DNA of 27,422 nucleotides from RGIG3701 sp017403345 (lineage in GTDB: Bacteria; Planctomycetota; Planctomycetia; Pirellulales; Thermoguttaceae): positions 1-27,422 of the forward strand of contig JAFQOH010000129.1 in the NCBI GenBank assembly GCA_017403345.1, read 5' to 3'. Of this stretch, positions 1 through 8,135 are shown piece by piece. The stretch's first letter is position 1. The number at the start of each line of letters is the position of its first letter. Made by a program: the position numbers and the translations under genes. The notes under the pieces are model-generated. The model was given only the letters and a program-made list of their open reading frames with translations. It searched no databases and was not told the DNA's origin.

Positions 1-282
1 GAGACGGAGTGTGCCGGGAAAATGCAGGCGGTGCTGGATCTCGTGCGTTCGTTTCCGTATCCGCAGCGGATCCTCATGACGTACCGGCTCGCGATGCTCG
101 ACGAGGAAAAAGTCAGCGAGAGAGTACGGCAGAATCGGGAAGCATTTTCTCCGACGGAGCGTGCGCGTCTTGATCGGCTTTCACGGGCACTTGAAGAACT
201 GCGCGAAAAAACGGTCGACGAGGGAGTGACGTTCCCGGAAACGAATCCGTGGAAAAAGGAGAAGGAGATGCCGAACTGGTGA
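1..282 (+). CDS. Hypothetical protein, 5' end outside window
   Basis: The reading frame is open from the first base (Glu-Thr-Glu-Cys-Ala-Gly-Lys before the first Met at 22), so this is probably the C-terminal ~93 residues of a longer protein rather than an 86-residue gene starting at 22. There is no Shine-Dalgarno sequence before that Met. The visible part is charged and predicted helical, rich in Arg, Glu and Leu (for example RLDRLSRALEELREK), and ends in a Lys/Glu-rich tail with a terminal Trp. I see no catalytic motif and do not recognise the family. Confidence 0.5.
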   Translation, partial: ETECAGKMQAVLDLVRSFPYPQRILMTYRLAMLDEEKVSERVRQNREAFSPTERARLDRLSRALEELREKTVDEGVTFPETNPWKKEKEMPNW

Positions 283-303
283 CGAGCATAGCATTCGGCA
301 CAG

Positions 304-663
304 GAATATGCACGCAGTTCGTCGTTCTCCGTGAACTGCATGCTGTGTTTTCCGTCTCCGTTTTGCGATTGCCGTTGAGTAAGTCGTCCATCCAGTTCTG
401 AAGCTGGAGCTGATTGCCGTCCTCCTCTTCCTGCACAAGCCGGCCAAGACGCGCAAGTTTTTCGTCGATCAGTTCCAGCGAATGAACCTCGTTTCAGCGA
501 ATGGACCTCGATCTGCTTGTTTTGTTCTCAGAGATGAAAATTTTCGGTGCAAGCGGTCCCACGCCAGACGCCACTCTTCGAGAGCCGTCTGGCTGCCCGT
601 GAAGAAACGGCGGCCGTGAGAGGGAAACATAGGAGAATTGTTTTCCGGCTTCGCCGTCCACAT
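304..663 (-). pseudogene. Decayed minus-strand gene, function unknown
   Basis: The minus strand shows protein-like sequence broken into two frames. One piece contains RRFFTGSQTALEEWRLAW. The other, in a different frame, contains HSLELIDEKLARLGRLVQ followed by an acidic, Gln-rich stretch and NWMDDLLNG. Between them (about 472-509) a 19-base near-perfect tandem duplication (unit TTCAGCGAATGGACCTCG plus one base) accounts for a +1 frame change, and a TGA lies close by in the second frame. No start codon with a ribosome binding site joins the pieces. The family is not recognised; it could also be chance open frame. Confidence 0.3.
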
Positions 664-844
664 TTACCGGATCGAGCGAAAGCAAATAGAATTGGCGCGA
701 GACATTCTGAAAAGAAAGAGTTTGTCTGTTCTTCTCTGAAAAATATTTTCCACTCAAGAGAGCACATAGCCCCCAAGCCATGCCGTATTTTTTGGAAAAA
801 GGGGGAAATTTTTTGAAAATTTGGAAAATTTTCCTTCCAAGCTC

Positions 845-872
845 TTGACAAAATGTCAATTTGATATATTTT
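845..872 (+). promoter_or_regulatory. Sigma70-like promoter with palindromic operator candidate
   Basis: A consensus -35 TTGACA (845-850) is followed after 16 bases by TATTTT (867-872). The -35 sits inside a perfect 15-base palindrome, TTGACA-AAA-TGTCAA (845-859). A regulator bound there would block the -35. The gene start is about 50 bases downstream, preceded by AAAGGAGAG. The regulator is not identified; the spacing is close to, but not the same as, an FNR box (TTGAT-N4-ATCAA). Confidence 0.6.
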
Positions 873-922
873 ATCATTTGTGGGGTCGTGAGATTAAAAA
901 TTTTACCTAAAGGAGAGATACC

Positions 923-3403
923 ATGAAATTCGTCATCATTGGAGGAGTCGCTGCGGGAGCAAGTGCAGCAGCGCGTCTGCGCCGTTTGGATGAGTCAGCG
1001 GAGATCGTGCTTTTGGAGAAAGGAAAGTTCATCTCCTACGCGAATTGTGGTTTACCGTACCATGTAGGAGGTGTGATCCCTAAACGTGAAAGTCTGCTGG
1101 TCATGCCTCCGGCAAAGTTCGCATCGTGGTTTCGGGTAGATGTTCGTCCAGAGAATGAAGTCCTCCGGATCGACCGCGCGGCAAAAAGCGTGACGGTGCG
1201 CAATGCGGACGGCGAATACACGGAAACGTACGATACACTGCTTCTGGCGACAGGGTCCGTGCCTTCCGGAATTGAGCAGGATACGAAAAATGCGGACTCC
1301 CGCGTTCTTCCGCTCTGGACGCTCAGCGATATGGATCGGGTAATGGCGAAGCTGGCAGGAGCGAAAAGTGCGATCGTCATCGGTGCAGGGTTCATTGGGC
1401 TGGAAACGGCAGAAAACCTGCGGGAACGCGGTCTGGACGTGACGGTCATTCAGCGCGGAAACCACGTTTTGCCGACGCTGGACGACGAAATGGCGCACTC
1501 GCTGGCAGACGAACTGCGAAACGCGGGAGTCCGGATCCGATTTGGCTGCACGGTGAAAAATTTCGTCGAAACGGCGGAGTGTGTCGAGGTCGAGCTGGAC
1601 TGCGGCGAAAAGCTCAGGACGGATCTGGTCATCGTCTCCACTGGAGTGCGTCCCAATTCCTGGCTGGCCCAGGAAGCTGGTTTGGAATGCGGACCGCGCG
1701 GACACGTGATCGTGGATACGCATCTTCGGACTTCCGATCCCAGTATTTTCGCGGCAGGCGACGTCGTGGAAGTGATTGAGCCGATCTTCGGCGGCAAAAC
1801 TGCGATCCCGCTGGCTGGACCGGCGAATCGGCAGGGACGTATTGCCGCGGACAATATGGCGGGACGCGAGTCGGTCTACCGCGGCAGTTTCGGAACGAAT
1901 GTGGTCAAAGTCGGACGGATGACGGCAGCGTCGGTCGGTCTGACGGAAAAGAAACTCCGCGCCATGGGGAAAACGTTCCGGAAACTCTACCTTCACCCTG
2001 TTTCCAACGCCTCTTACTATCCCGGCGGTACGCGAATGACGCTTAAACTCCTTTTCGGAGACGAAGGCACGATCTACGGTGCGCAGATCGTCGGATACAA
2101 AGGGGTCGATAAACGGATCGACTCCATCGCGCAGGCAATGCGGAATGGTCTGAAAGCTCCGGAACTCGGAGAACTTGAGCTGGCGTACGCACCGCCATAC
2201 AGTTCCGCCAAAGATCCCGTCAATTTCGCGGGATTCGTCGCGGAAAATATCCTGACGGGACTGAGCGACCCGGTTTACCCGGACACGATCCCGGAGGGCG
2301 CGTTCATTCTGGATGTGCGCGAACCGGCTGAAAACGAACTCGGTGCTATTCCTGGAGCCGTCAACATTCGGCTTGGAGAGCTGAGAGACCGTCTCGGCGA
2401 GCTGGACCGTTCGCGCCTGATCGTGACCTGCTGCCAGGTGGGACTCCGCGGATATCTGGCCGAACGGATCCTGAAGCAAAACGGATTCCGTGCCATGAAT
2501 CTTTCCGGAGGCTGGCTTACGTGGAAAATGTTCCATCCGGATCGTCGGGAAGAAATCGCGTCTCCGTGTGCCGGAGCGTGCCCGATTTCAGTTTCTGCTC
2601 CGGTTTCAGAAGCCGATCCCGCCCTTTCGATCTCCAATTCCTCCGGAGCAGTTCCCGTAATCGCAGAGACGCTGGATGTGCGGACGCTTCCCTGTCCGGG
2701 ACCCGTCGTAAAACTGAAGGCGAAGATGGACGCACTGCCGCCGGGAACGGGAATTCATCTGCTGGCTGCGTCCACGTTTGAGAACGACCTGCGGAATTGG
2801 GCGAAAAGCGGAAATCATGAACTGCGGAACCTCGTGCAGAAAGAGTCCTGGCTTGAAGCGGATGTGCTGAAACGGAAAAACGCGGCCCTCCCGGTCTCCA
2901 CGTCAGAAACGGCACTGCAAAAAGCAGACGCGGAGCATTCTGTCGCGATGGTCCTCTTCAGCAATGATTTCGACAAAGCGATGGCTGCGCTCATTTTAGC
3001 AAACGGGCTGGCTACTTCCGGAGCAAAAGTAGGGATCTTTTTCACATTTTGGGGATTGGCCGTCCTGAGGAAAAATCCGGGACCGGCACTTAAAAAGAAT
3101 CTGATCTCCCGAATGTTCGGCATGATGCTCCCCAAAGGTGCAGAAAAACTCGCACTCTCAAAGAGGAATATGCTCGGCATGGGCAGCGCAATGATGAAGG
3201 CAGTCATGAAACAGAAGGGAGTCCTTTCCCTTCCGGAGCTGATCCAGTCTGCACGCGAGGCCGGAGTCCGTTTCATTGCCTGCGACATGGCAATGGATGT
3301 CATGGGGATCACACGAGAAGAGCTGATCGAAGTGGATGAAGTTGCCGGTGTCGCGACCTTTGCGGAACTTGCAGCACGAAGCACGAATACGTTATTCATT
3401 TAA
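923..3403 (+). CDS. CoA-disulfide reductase-like flavoprotein fused to rhodanese, TusA and DsrE2 domains
   Basis: Predicted cytoplasmic NAD(P)H-dependent persulfide/polysulfide or CoA-disulfide reductase with built-in sulfur relay. Residues 1-445 are the pyridine-nucleotide disulfide oxidoreductase part. It has an FAD-binding start (VIIGGVAAGASAAARL), the single redox Cys42 in SYANCGLPYH typical of CoADR/Npsr rather than the CxxxxC of glutathione reductase, and an NAD motif (VIVIGAGFIGLETAENL, about 150-166) followed by ATGSVP/STGVRPN and the FAAGD FAD signature. Residues ~455-535 are a rhodanese domain with Cys504 in CCQVGLRG. Residues ~583-640 are TusA-like with the CPGP motif (Cys591). Residues ~673-826 are DsrE2-like with Cys787 in FIACDMAMDVMGI. 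All four thiols are present, so sulfur could pass between domains. It is a monocistronic unit with its own promoter and a good SD. The physiological acceptor (CoA persulfide, polysulfide, elemental sulfur) cannot be told from sequence. Confidence 0.9.
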   Translation: MKFVIIGGVAAGASAAARLRRLDESAEIVLLEKGKFISYANCGLPYHVGGVIPKRESLLVMPPAKFASWFRVDVRPENEVLRIDRAAKSVTVRNADGEYTETYDTLLLATGSVPSGIEQDTKNADSRVLPLWTLSDMDRVMAKLAGAKSAIVIGAGFIGLETAENLRERGLDVTVIQRGNHVLPTLDDEMAHSLADELRNAGVRIRFGCTVKNFVETAECVEVELDCGEKLRTDLVIVSTGVRPNSWLAQEAGLECGPRGHVIVDTHLRTSDPSIFAAGDVVEVIEPIFGGKTAIPLAGPANRQGRIAADNMAGRESVYRGSFGTNVVKVGRMTAASVGLTEKKLRAMGKTFRKLYLHPVSNASYYPGGTRMTLKLLFGDEGTIYGAQIVGYKGVDKRIDSIAQAMRNGLKAPELGELELAYAPPYSSAKDPVNFAGFVAENILTGLSDPVYPDTIPEGAFILDVREPAENELGAIPGAVNIRLGELRDRLGELDRSRLIVTCCQVGLRGYLAERILKQNGFRAMNLSGGWLTWKMFHPDRREEIASPCAGACPISVSAPVSEADPALSISNSSGAVPVIAETLDVRTLPCPGPVVKLKAKMDALPPGTGIHLLAASTFENDLRNWAKSGNHELRNLVQKESWLEADVLKRKNAALPVSTSETALQKADAEHSVAMVLFSNDFDKAMAALILANGLATSGAKVGIFFTFWGLAVLRKNPGPALKKNLISRMFGMMLPKGAEKLALSKRNMLGMGSAMMKAVMKQKGVLSLPELIQSAREAGVRFIACDMAMDVMGITREELIEVDEVAGVATFAELAARSTNTLFI

Positions 3404-3743
3404 TTCCGTTTTATCCGGCAGTTGTGTACCCGTGCGCAGCTGCTGGATGAGCATTATTTCCTAAACGCTTCATGACCAGCGAGGGAATGCGGCGGCAAAA
3501 ACGGTGGTGTTTTATGATTCCGTGAAGAACGAACGCTAGAGTACAGGCGGTCAAAATCCGTATGCCCCCAATAATCCTGTACCCTACTTCAACAAACGGA
3601 AAGATCTTTCGAGATTTCCGGCTTCTGCATAAATCGTGAGGCCTGAGCCATCATGGCTCCCATAAGAACCATCGCGGACAAGGAACCAACTCTACTACTA
3701 TATTATACCATGTTCAAGGAATTCGCAAGTACTTCCTCCGGAA

Positions 3744-3973
3744 AATTTCCTCAAGGAAGAAATCTTCCGGACGTTCTAATCCCCTTTTGACGGTCTTATT
3801 TCTGGTATGGGTTTGCTCAAAGGATGAACAATAAAATCAAGGCCCTCAAACGTCAATCCTACGGCTTCGTCCCAACGTACTTCCGTCTGAAGATCCTTAA
3901 CATCCATCACACGGTACGCACTTGTCGGATGAGTCTTTTTAAATCGCTTCGTGATATCCGTATCTTTTCGTGA
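3744..3973 (+). pseudogene. ISL3-type transposase C-terminal remnant
   Basis: From 3824 the frame reads MNNKIKALKRQSYGF followed by YFRLKILNIHH, preceded in frame by GFAQR. This matches the conserved C-terminal block of ISL3-family transposases, (S)NGFxExxNNKIKxLKRxxYGF, followed by a Phe/Leu/Arg-rich tail. A little upstream, in another frame, NFLKEEIFRTF (3744-3776) resembles the preceding W(K)EEI..F segment, so the gene has at least one frameshift and lacks its N-terminal and DDE parts. I could not find terminal inverted repeats. The surrounding 3404-4116 spacer shows no other gene and is probably decayed mobile-element DNA. Confidence 0.55.
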
Positions 3974-4116
3974 ATTGTGTGTTTAGGCTTCTCTTTTCTG
4001 TATATTTTTGACTCTTAAGTGTTTTCAGGAACGGAAAATCACGAAGCGGTCCGAGATGTCACTGCGGTACTGAGGTCCGGAAACGGAATTTTCCGGTTTT
4101 TGAAAGGCCGCACCGG

Positions 4117-4734
4117 TCAGATAAAGTTGGTGGGAGTCCAAGGTTCTGTCTCGGGGAGCGGGACGGCGGACTCTTTCGCGGTCTTCAGCAGGTACGCCAT
4201 GTTGTTTGCGAGGGTACGCATCGTTTGGAGGCCTTCCAGATCCTGACGCACTTCATCCGGCGTGAAACCGTGCGTGGAGTTCCAGTACTGACTCGAAACG
4301 ACGGGCATCTGATTGAGGGTAAAGTATTTGTTCAGCCGGTCGAAAGACGCACTTGCGCCGCCGCGCCGGCAATTTACTACACACGCGGCAGGTTTGTGCC
4401 GAAGGTGAGCGGACGCCGAGAAAAAGAGCCGATCGAGAATGGCGCAAAGCGATCCCGGAGGGCCTGCGTAGTAGACCGGCGCACCGACGACCAGCGCGTC
4501 ACATTCTTTGACTTTTTCGAGAAGCTGCGTGTAAAGTTCGTCTTTAAAAACGCACCCCGACGCGCCTTCTGCCCGGCATCCGCGGCACGCGATACAGCCT
4601 TGGACGGCTTTCGTGCCGATCCAGAAGATCTCCGAATCGATACTGTTTTTTTCGAGCGTCTGCGCGATTTCAGACAGAGCTGTGAAGACGCAGCCGTTTT
4701 CATGCGGACTGCCGTTAATAAGCAAAACTTTCAT
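4117..4734 (-). CDS. Flavodoxin-fold NAD(P)H-dependent FMN reductase family protein
   Basis: 205 residues, the usual length for this family. The N-terminal MKVLLINGSPHENGCVFTAL is the FMN phosphate-binding strand-loop-helix (GSPxxNGxT type). Residues ~85-100 carry VVGAPVYYAGPPGSLCAILDR, the second flavin loop with the P-V-Y-Y and Asp-Arg pattern. CIACRGCR at about 47-54 resembles the cysteine cluster of iron-sulfur flavoproteins but has only three closely spaced Cys, with a further Cys in GASGCVF; an Fe-S cluster is possible, not shown. The start at 4734 has AGGAGGTCACAGG directly before it. It stands alone, facing away from the sulfur gene. Likely role: cytoplasmic electron transfer to a quinone, azo compound or metal; substrate unknown. 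Confidence 0.8.
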   Translation of the reverse strand: MKVLLINGSPHENGCVFTALSEIAQTLEKNSIDSEIFWIGTKAVQGCIACRGCRAEGASGCVFKDELYTQLLEKVKECDALVVGAPVYYAGPPGSLCAILDRLFFSASAHLRHKPAACVVNCRRGGASASFDRLNKYFTLNQMPVVSSQYWNSTHGFTPDEVRQDLEGLQTMRTLANNMAYLLKTAKESAVPLPETEPWTPTNFI

Positions 4735-4974
4735 CCTGTGACCTCCTGAAAGATGAAAAATGTGTGAATTGGGCGGGGCCTGCGGCGGGGCAGATCCGAA
4801 ACATTTTGAGTATCGGCCGGAGGGCGTCTTGGGCTTGAAAAAAACGCCTGAAATTTCTGCATGTCCCGCAAAGTTTTCGGAAGCTGAGTAAACGGAATTT
4901 TTGCTACAGGGTTTATTTTGAAATTTTTATGGAAAAATTTTTTTGAGGAGACGATAGTCAAAATGTTGAGAGAG

Positions 4975-5165
4975 TTGAACACCATTTGAAATTTGGTAGA
5001 AAGAGAGAGAAAGACCCCCGTGCCGGGTCCCAGGAGGAGAATTTGATCCACCGGTACGGTCCGCAATGGTTTGGAGAAGGCAACTACCCATCCGAAACTA
5101 TGAGTCTGTGTCCCCCTATATACCACACGAAACGGCATGGAATTTTTTCCGTGCCGTTTTATTTT
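4975..5165 (+). ncRNA. Candidate small RNA with promoter and intrinsic terminator
   Basis: A possible promoter (TTGAAC 4975-4980, 16-base gap, TAGAAA 4997-5002) would start a transcript near 5009. It would carry a 9-bp helix CCGTGCCGG / CCGGTACGG (5018-5026 with 5052-5060, one G-U pair), then an unpaired-looking middle, and end in a strong terminator hairpin with T tract. There is no gene between, and the following gene starts about 270 bases later behind a separate -10. I do not recognise an Rfam class (checked by eye against SRP RNA, RNase P and common riboswitches). The -10 is weak. Nothing else gene-like is seen in 4735-4974. Confidence 0.35.
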
Positions 5166-5166
5166 T
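5130..5166 (+). terminator. Rho-independent terminator
   Basis: AAACGGCA (5130-5137) pairs with TGCCGTTT (5152-5159), continued by GGAA/TTCC around a TTTT loop with a T-G pair between the blocks; the run TTTTATTTTTT follows. It is not preceded by an annotated protein gene on the plus strand, which is why a small RNA is proposed upstream. The A-rich left flank means it could also work on the minus strand. Confidence 0.7.
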
Positions 5167-5254
5167 TGTCTCTTCCGGTAAGTGCATCTTGCCCCAGTTC
5201 CGATCATGTCGCTGAAAGCACTGAAGTATTGCAAATGTATACAGAAAAGCGGAA

Positions 5255-5312
5255 AAGAAGGATGAGTTTTCTGACGCGAATTTTTGGAAAAATACGGAAA
5301 CACGCAAAAATA
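5255..5312. repeat. Dispersed CACGAA-type intergenic element, copy A
   Basis: The stretch around TTCTGACGCGAATTTTTGG and ATACGGAAACACGC is a diverged version of a segment at about 21190-21245 (TTCTGACACGAATTTCACGG ... ATACGAAAAGACACG). Order and spacing of the matching words are the same, so these are two copies of one intergenic element. Function unknown; no coding potential. Confidence 0.45.
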
Positions 5313-5352
5313 GAATTTTAAGATCCCCCCCCTTTTAAGAAAGAAAAGAACC

Positions 5353-5361
5353 TGCTATACT
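5353..5361 (+). promoter_or_regulatory. Extended -10 promoter element
   Basis: TGCTATACT (TG at 5353-5354, TATACT at 5356-5361) is an extended -10. A clear -35 is not seen in the A/G-rich upstream run, as is common for extended -10 promoters. It would give a leader of about 67 bases before the glycosidase gene at 5436. Confidence 0.45.
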
Positions 5362-5435
5362 GACGGAGTGTTGTGTCGCCATTGGTGGTGCACATTGATT
5401 TTCGGTAGGAAGCCGATTTATTTCCACATGCGGTC

Positions 5436-7937
5436 ATGCGTATTTTTCATTTTTTTTCCTGGTTCATTTGGGTTTCTGTTTCCGTTTTGTTGGTGACGGC
5501 TGCCGAGCCGGTTTATGAAGCGGAGATATTTGAGTTTCCCCAGCGTTGGGAAGGTACATCTATGCCGCTTGAGATCAAGGCGCAGGACACTGTTGCTGCT
5601 CGATTTTGCGCTGCAGAGTCATTTACGGAGACGGCGGTTTCCTGTCCGAGTTACTCCAATCACATTGGGACACTTCGGCTTACGCTGTTTCGGTGGACGG
5701 GCTCTTACGAAAAATCGCTTGCAGGGGAACCGCTTCTTCGGAAAAAGTTCACGGATTTTCGCGACAATTCGCGATTAAAATTGAGCATTTCGCCGGAAAT
5801 GCCGTTTCCGCCAGGCGAATATCTGTTCGTTCTCGATCAGGCTGCCGAGCGGGTCGGGGTTTGGACGCAGAGCAATCATCCCGGGCAGGCGCAGTGTTTC
5901 TTCAACGGCAAGCCGATGCCGAGGGGGATCCGATTTACGTGGTCCAGTTTTCGCAGATCGCCGTTTCCTTTTCACGGGACCCGTCAGGCTTACGAACTTG
6001 CGGCTGCTTCCTGTCCGTATCCACCCAAAATGGGGAGCGAGGCGGACTGTGCGGGCCGTACCGTCCGCGCAGAGTGCAGCGACGATCCCATCGTGAAATA
6101 CGACGTCCAGCCGGACTGTTTTGCGGCGGTGGATGATTTGGGGAGAATACTGCCGGATCTCTCTTCCGCCGGTCCTGTTCGGCCAGGGAAACAGGTGGGG
6201 ATCTTTTACTCTACGTGGCATCAGAAAGAACATGCGGGGCGTACGGTCTACAATAATACGCAGATCATCCGTGAAAATCCGGGGATCGAAGACCGGCCGG
6301 AGGATCCTGCGTGGGGAGAGTACTACCAGCATCACTACTGGGACGAGCCTCTGTTTGGCTACTACCGAACTACGGACAAATGGGTCCTGAGGAAACACGC
6401 GCAAATGCTTGCCAATGCGCAGATCGACGTGGTCGTTTTTGACTGTACGAACGGCTCGCAAACGTGGATGGATTCGACCTGGGCGCTTCTGGAAACGTGG
6501 GCGGAGGCGCGTCGAGACGGAGTCAACACGCCGAAAGTTGCGTTCATGCTTCCTTTCTGGAATAAGAAACACAACGCAGTTTCTCTGTGTCAGCTTTACC
6601 GGGACATTTACCGAGACGGAAAGTACCGGGAACTTTGGTTTTACTGGCAGGGAAAGCCGCTGATCTACGCGGTCTCCGACGTCGCGGATGAGAAGATCGC
6701 CATGACTTCCGGGGCGGAAAAAGAGGAGTGGGAAGCGATCCGGCGTTTTTTTGCTTTCAGGCTCGGGCAGCCGAGGAATTCGGAAGGTCCTCTGCGTTCA
6801 GACAACTGGGCGTGGCTTCAGATCTATCCGCAAAGAGGATTTGGAAAACGTGCGGACGGAACGTACGACATGACGTGCGTCAGCGTCGCGCAGAACCATT
6901 CCAAAAACAAACGTGACGGCACTTTTGGAGTCGCGGCGATGAACGATCGAGACGTTTTTGGCCGTGCGTGGCAGCTTGGAAATGAAAAGGACCCGCGCCC
7001 GGATGCGTTCAAGTACGGACTGAATTTCCAGCAGCAGTGGGATCGTGCGTTGCAGCTTGACCCGGACTTCGTTTTCGTCACGGGCTGGAACGAGTGGACG
7101 GCAATGCGTTTTCCGGAGTGGCGAGGGCTTCCGAATGCGTTTCCGGACCAGTACGATCTGCGATTCAGCCGGGATGTCGAGCCGAGTGCCGGGGAACTTC
7201 GTGACCACTACTACCATCAGCTCGTAGCCAATGTCCGGCAATTCAAAGGCGTGCGCCCTGCTCCGACGTTCGGAATGCCGGTCACGATCCCCTTTGAAAC
7301 GACACCGGAAACCGCGGCAGTGCATGACCCGTGGGATTCGGTCGAACCGGTTTTTCGCGACTATCGCGGAGACACAGCGGACCGGGATGCCAAGGGGGCT
7401 GCCGAATTGCGCTACACCGACCGCTCCGGACGCAACGACATCGTACTCGCCAAAATCGCCCGAGACGAGAAATACGTTTACTTCATGGTCGAAACGGCAG
7501 ACACGCTAACTCCCCGATCGGACCGAAACTGGATGCAGCTCTTTCTCTCCGTCGGCGAGGATGCCGGTCCGCAACAGTTCGGTCAGGAGCAGTCTTGGCA
7601 CGGATTCCAGTACATCGTGAACCGAAACGCTCCAGGAGATCCGGCTCTCCCGGAACGCACGGTTTTGGAACGCTCGACTGGCGGGTGGAATTGGGAACGC
7701 GCGGGGGAAGCCGATTGCCGGATCACGGGAAACCGGCTAGAATTGAGGATCGAACGTTCCGCATTGGGCCTTTCTCCCGATAAACCGATCCGTCTGCGAT
7801 TCAAATGGGCCGACAACGGGTTTCGTCCTGAAAATGAGGAAGAAGCCGGCACGCCGGATATTTTGGACTTCCACAAATACGGCGACTCAGCCCCTGACGG
7901 CCGATTTTCGTTCCAGATACGAGAGGCAAAAGACTGA
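5436..7937 (+). CDS. Exported GH71/GH99-like glycosidase with CBM9-like C-terminal domain
   Basis: 833 residues. Residues 1-22 form a signal peptide (hydrophobic FSWFIWVSVSVLLVTAAE). Residues ~80-200 are a beta-rich region of unknown type. Residues ~240-590 resemble glycoside hydrolase family 71/99-type (beta/alpha)8 barrels: VGIFYSTWHQKEH, then QIDVVVFDCTNGSQTW, the strand KVAFMLPFWN, GKPLIYAVSD, and the signature FVTGWNEWTA (WNEW at about 550-553), whose Glu is the usual acidic residue in this group. Residues ~625-833 look like a family 9 carbohydrate-binding/DOMON-type domain (VHDPWDSVEPVFRDY ... DEKYVYFMVETAD ... LELRIERSALGLSP). The upstream start lacks a good SD, the closest purine run (TAGGAAG) being about 24 bases away, so initiation may be unusual; the signal peptide fixes the start. 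Likely acts on a polysaccharide or glycoprotein glycan outside the cytoplasm; exact substrate unknown. Confidence 0.75.
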   Translation: MRIFHFFSWFIWVSVSVLLVTAAEPVYEAEIFEFPQRWEGTSMPLEIKAQDTVAARFCAAESFTETAVSCPSYSNHIGTLRLTLFRWTGSYEKSLAGEPLLRKKFTDFRDNSRLKLSISPEMPFPPGEYLFVLDQAAERVGVWTQSNHPGQAQCFFNGKPMPRGIRFTWSSFRRSPFPFHGTRQAYELAAASCPYPPKMGSEADCAGRTVRAECSDDPIVKYDVQPDCFAAVDDLGRILPDLSSAGPVRPGKQVGIFYSTWHQKEHAGRTVYNNTQIIRENPGIEDRPEDPAWGEYYQHHYWDEPLFGYYRTTDKWVLRKHAQMLANAQIDVVVFDCTNGSQTWMDSTWALLETWAEARRDGVNTPKVAFMLPFWNKKHNAVSLCQLYRDIYRDGKYRELWFYWQGKPLIYAVSDVADEKIAMTSGAEKEEWEAIRRFFAFRLGQPRNSEGPLRSDNWAWLQIYPQRGFGKRADGTYDMTCVSVAQNHSKNKRDGTFGVAAMNDRDVFGRAWQLGNEKDPRPDAFKYGLNFQQQWDRALQLDPDFVFVTGWNEWTAMRFPEWRGLPNAFPDQYDLRFSRDVEPSAGELRDHYYHQLVANVRQFKGVRPAPTFGMPVTIPFETTPETAAVHDPWDSVEPVFRDYRGDTADRDAKGAAELRYTDRSGRNDIVLAKIARDEKYVYFMVETADTLTPRSDRNWMQLFLSVGEDAGPQQFGQEQSWHGFQYIVNRNAPGDPALPERTVLERSTGGWNWERAGEADCRITGNRLELRIERSALGLSPDKPIRLRFKWADNGFRPENEEEAGTPDILDFHKYGDSAPDGRFSFQIREAKD

Positions 7938-7951
7938 TTTCGGAAGAAATC
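7936..7951 (+). other. Short hairpin at stop codon
   Basis: GATTTC-GGAA-GAAATC is a perfect 6-bp stem with a GGAA tetraloop that begins inside the TGA stop codon of the glycosidase gene. There is no T tract, so it is not a standard intrinsic terminator; it could protect the mRNA 3' end. Confidence 0.3.
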
Positions 7952-7981
7952 GGACCCCGGAGCGCAGGCGTTCCGCACTGC

Positions 7982-8017
7982 ATGGCGTAAATGTATGGCG
8001 TAAATGTATGGCGTAAA
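7982..8017. repeat. 13-bp tandem repeat after glycosidase gene
   Basis: The unit ATGGCGTAAATGT occurs at 7982-7994 and 7995-8007, with a third partial copy (ATGGCGTAAA) from 8008. It lies 45 bases past the stop codon. Another 13-bp repeat with different sequence lies just past the stop at 15240. Confidence 0.8.
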
Positions 8018-8069
8018 AGACGTCAAATGCGTCAGCCGCTGCCGTTAGTTTTCATCGTTTTAACCATTT

Positions 8070-8124
8070 ATTCATCGATTCATCGATTCATCCATTCATC
8101 CATTTAATCCATTTCATCCATTTC
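8070..8124. repeat. ATTCATCS octamer microsatellite
   Basis: Two copies of ATTCATCG (8070-8085) are followed by two of ATTCATCC (8086-8101) and two 9-base variants (ATTTAATCC, ATTTCATCC). The array ends about 12 bases before the ATG at 8136 and takes the place where an SD would be expected, so slippage here would change the distance between promoter and start. Confidence 0.8.
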
Positions 8125-8135
8125 GTACACAAGTC

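Noticed and set aside
1052..2536. 494-codon minus-strand open frame
   Set aside because: Lies fully inside the sulfur-relay gene, which has strong domain evidence; the antisense frame has no recognisable motif.
4731..5303. 190-codon minus-strand open frame
   Set aside because: Crosses a strong terminator and T/A-rich spacer, has no SD, no motif, and overlaps the SD region of the real minus-strand reductase gene.
7982..8124. CRISPR array
   Set aside because: Units are 8-13 bases with no spacers between them and no cas genes nearby.
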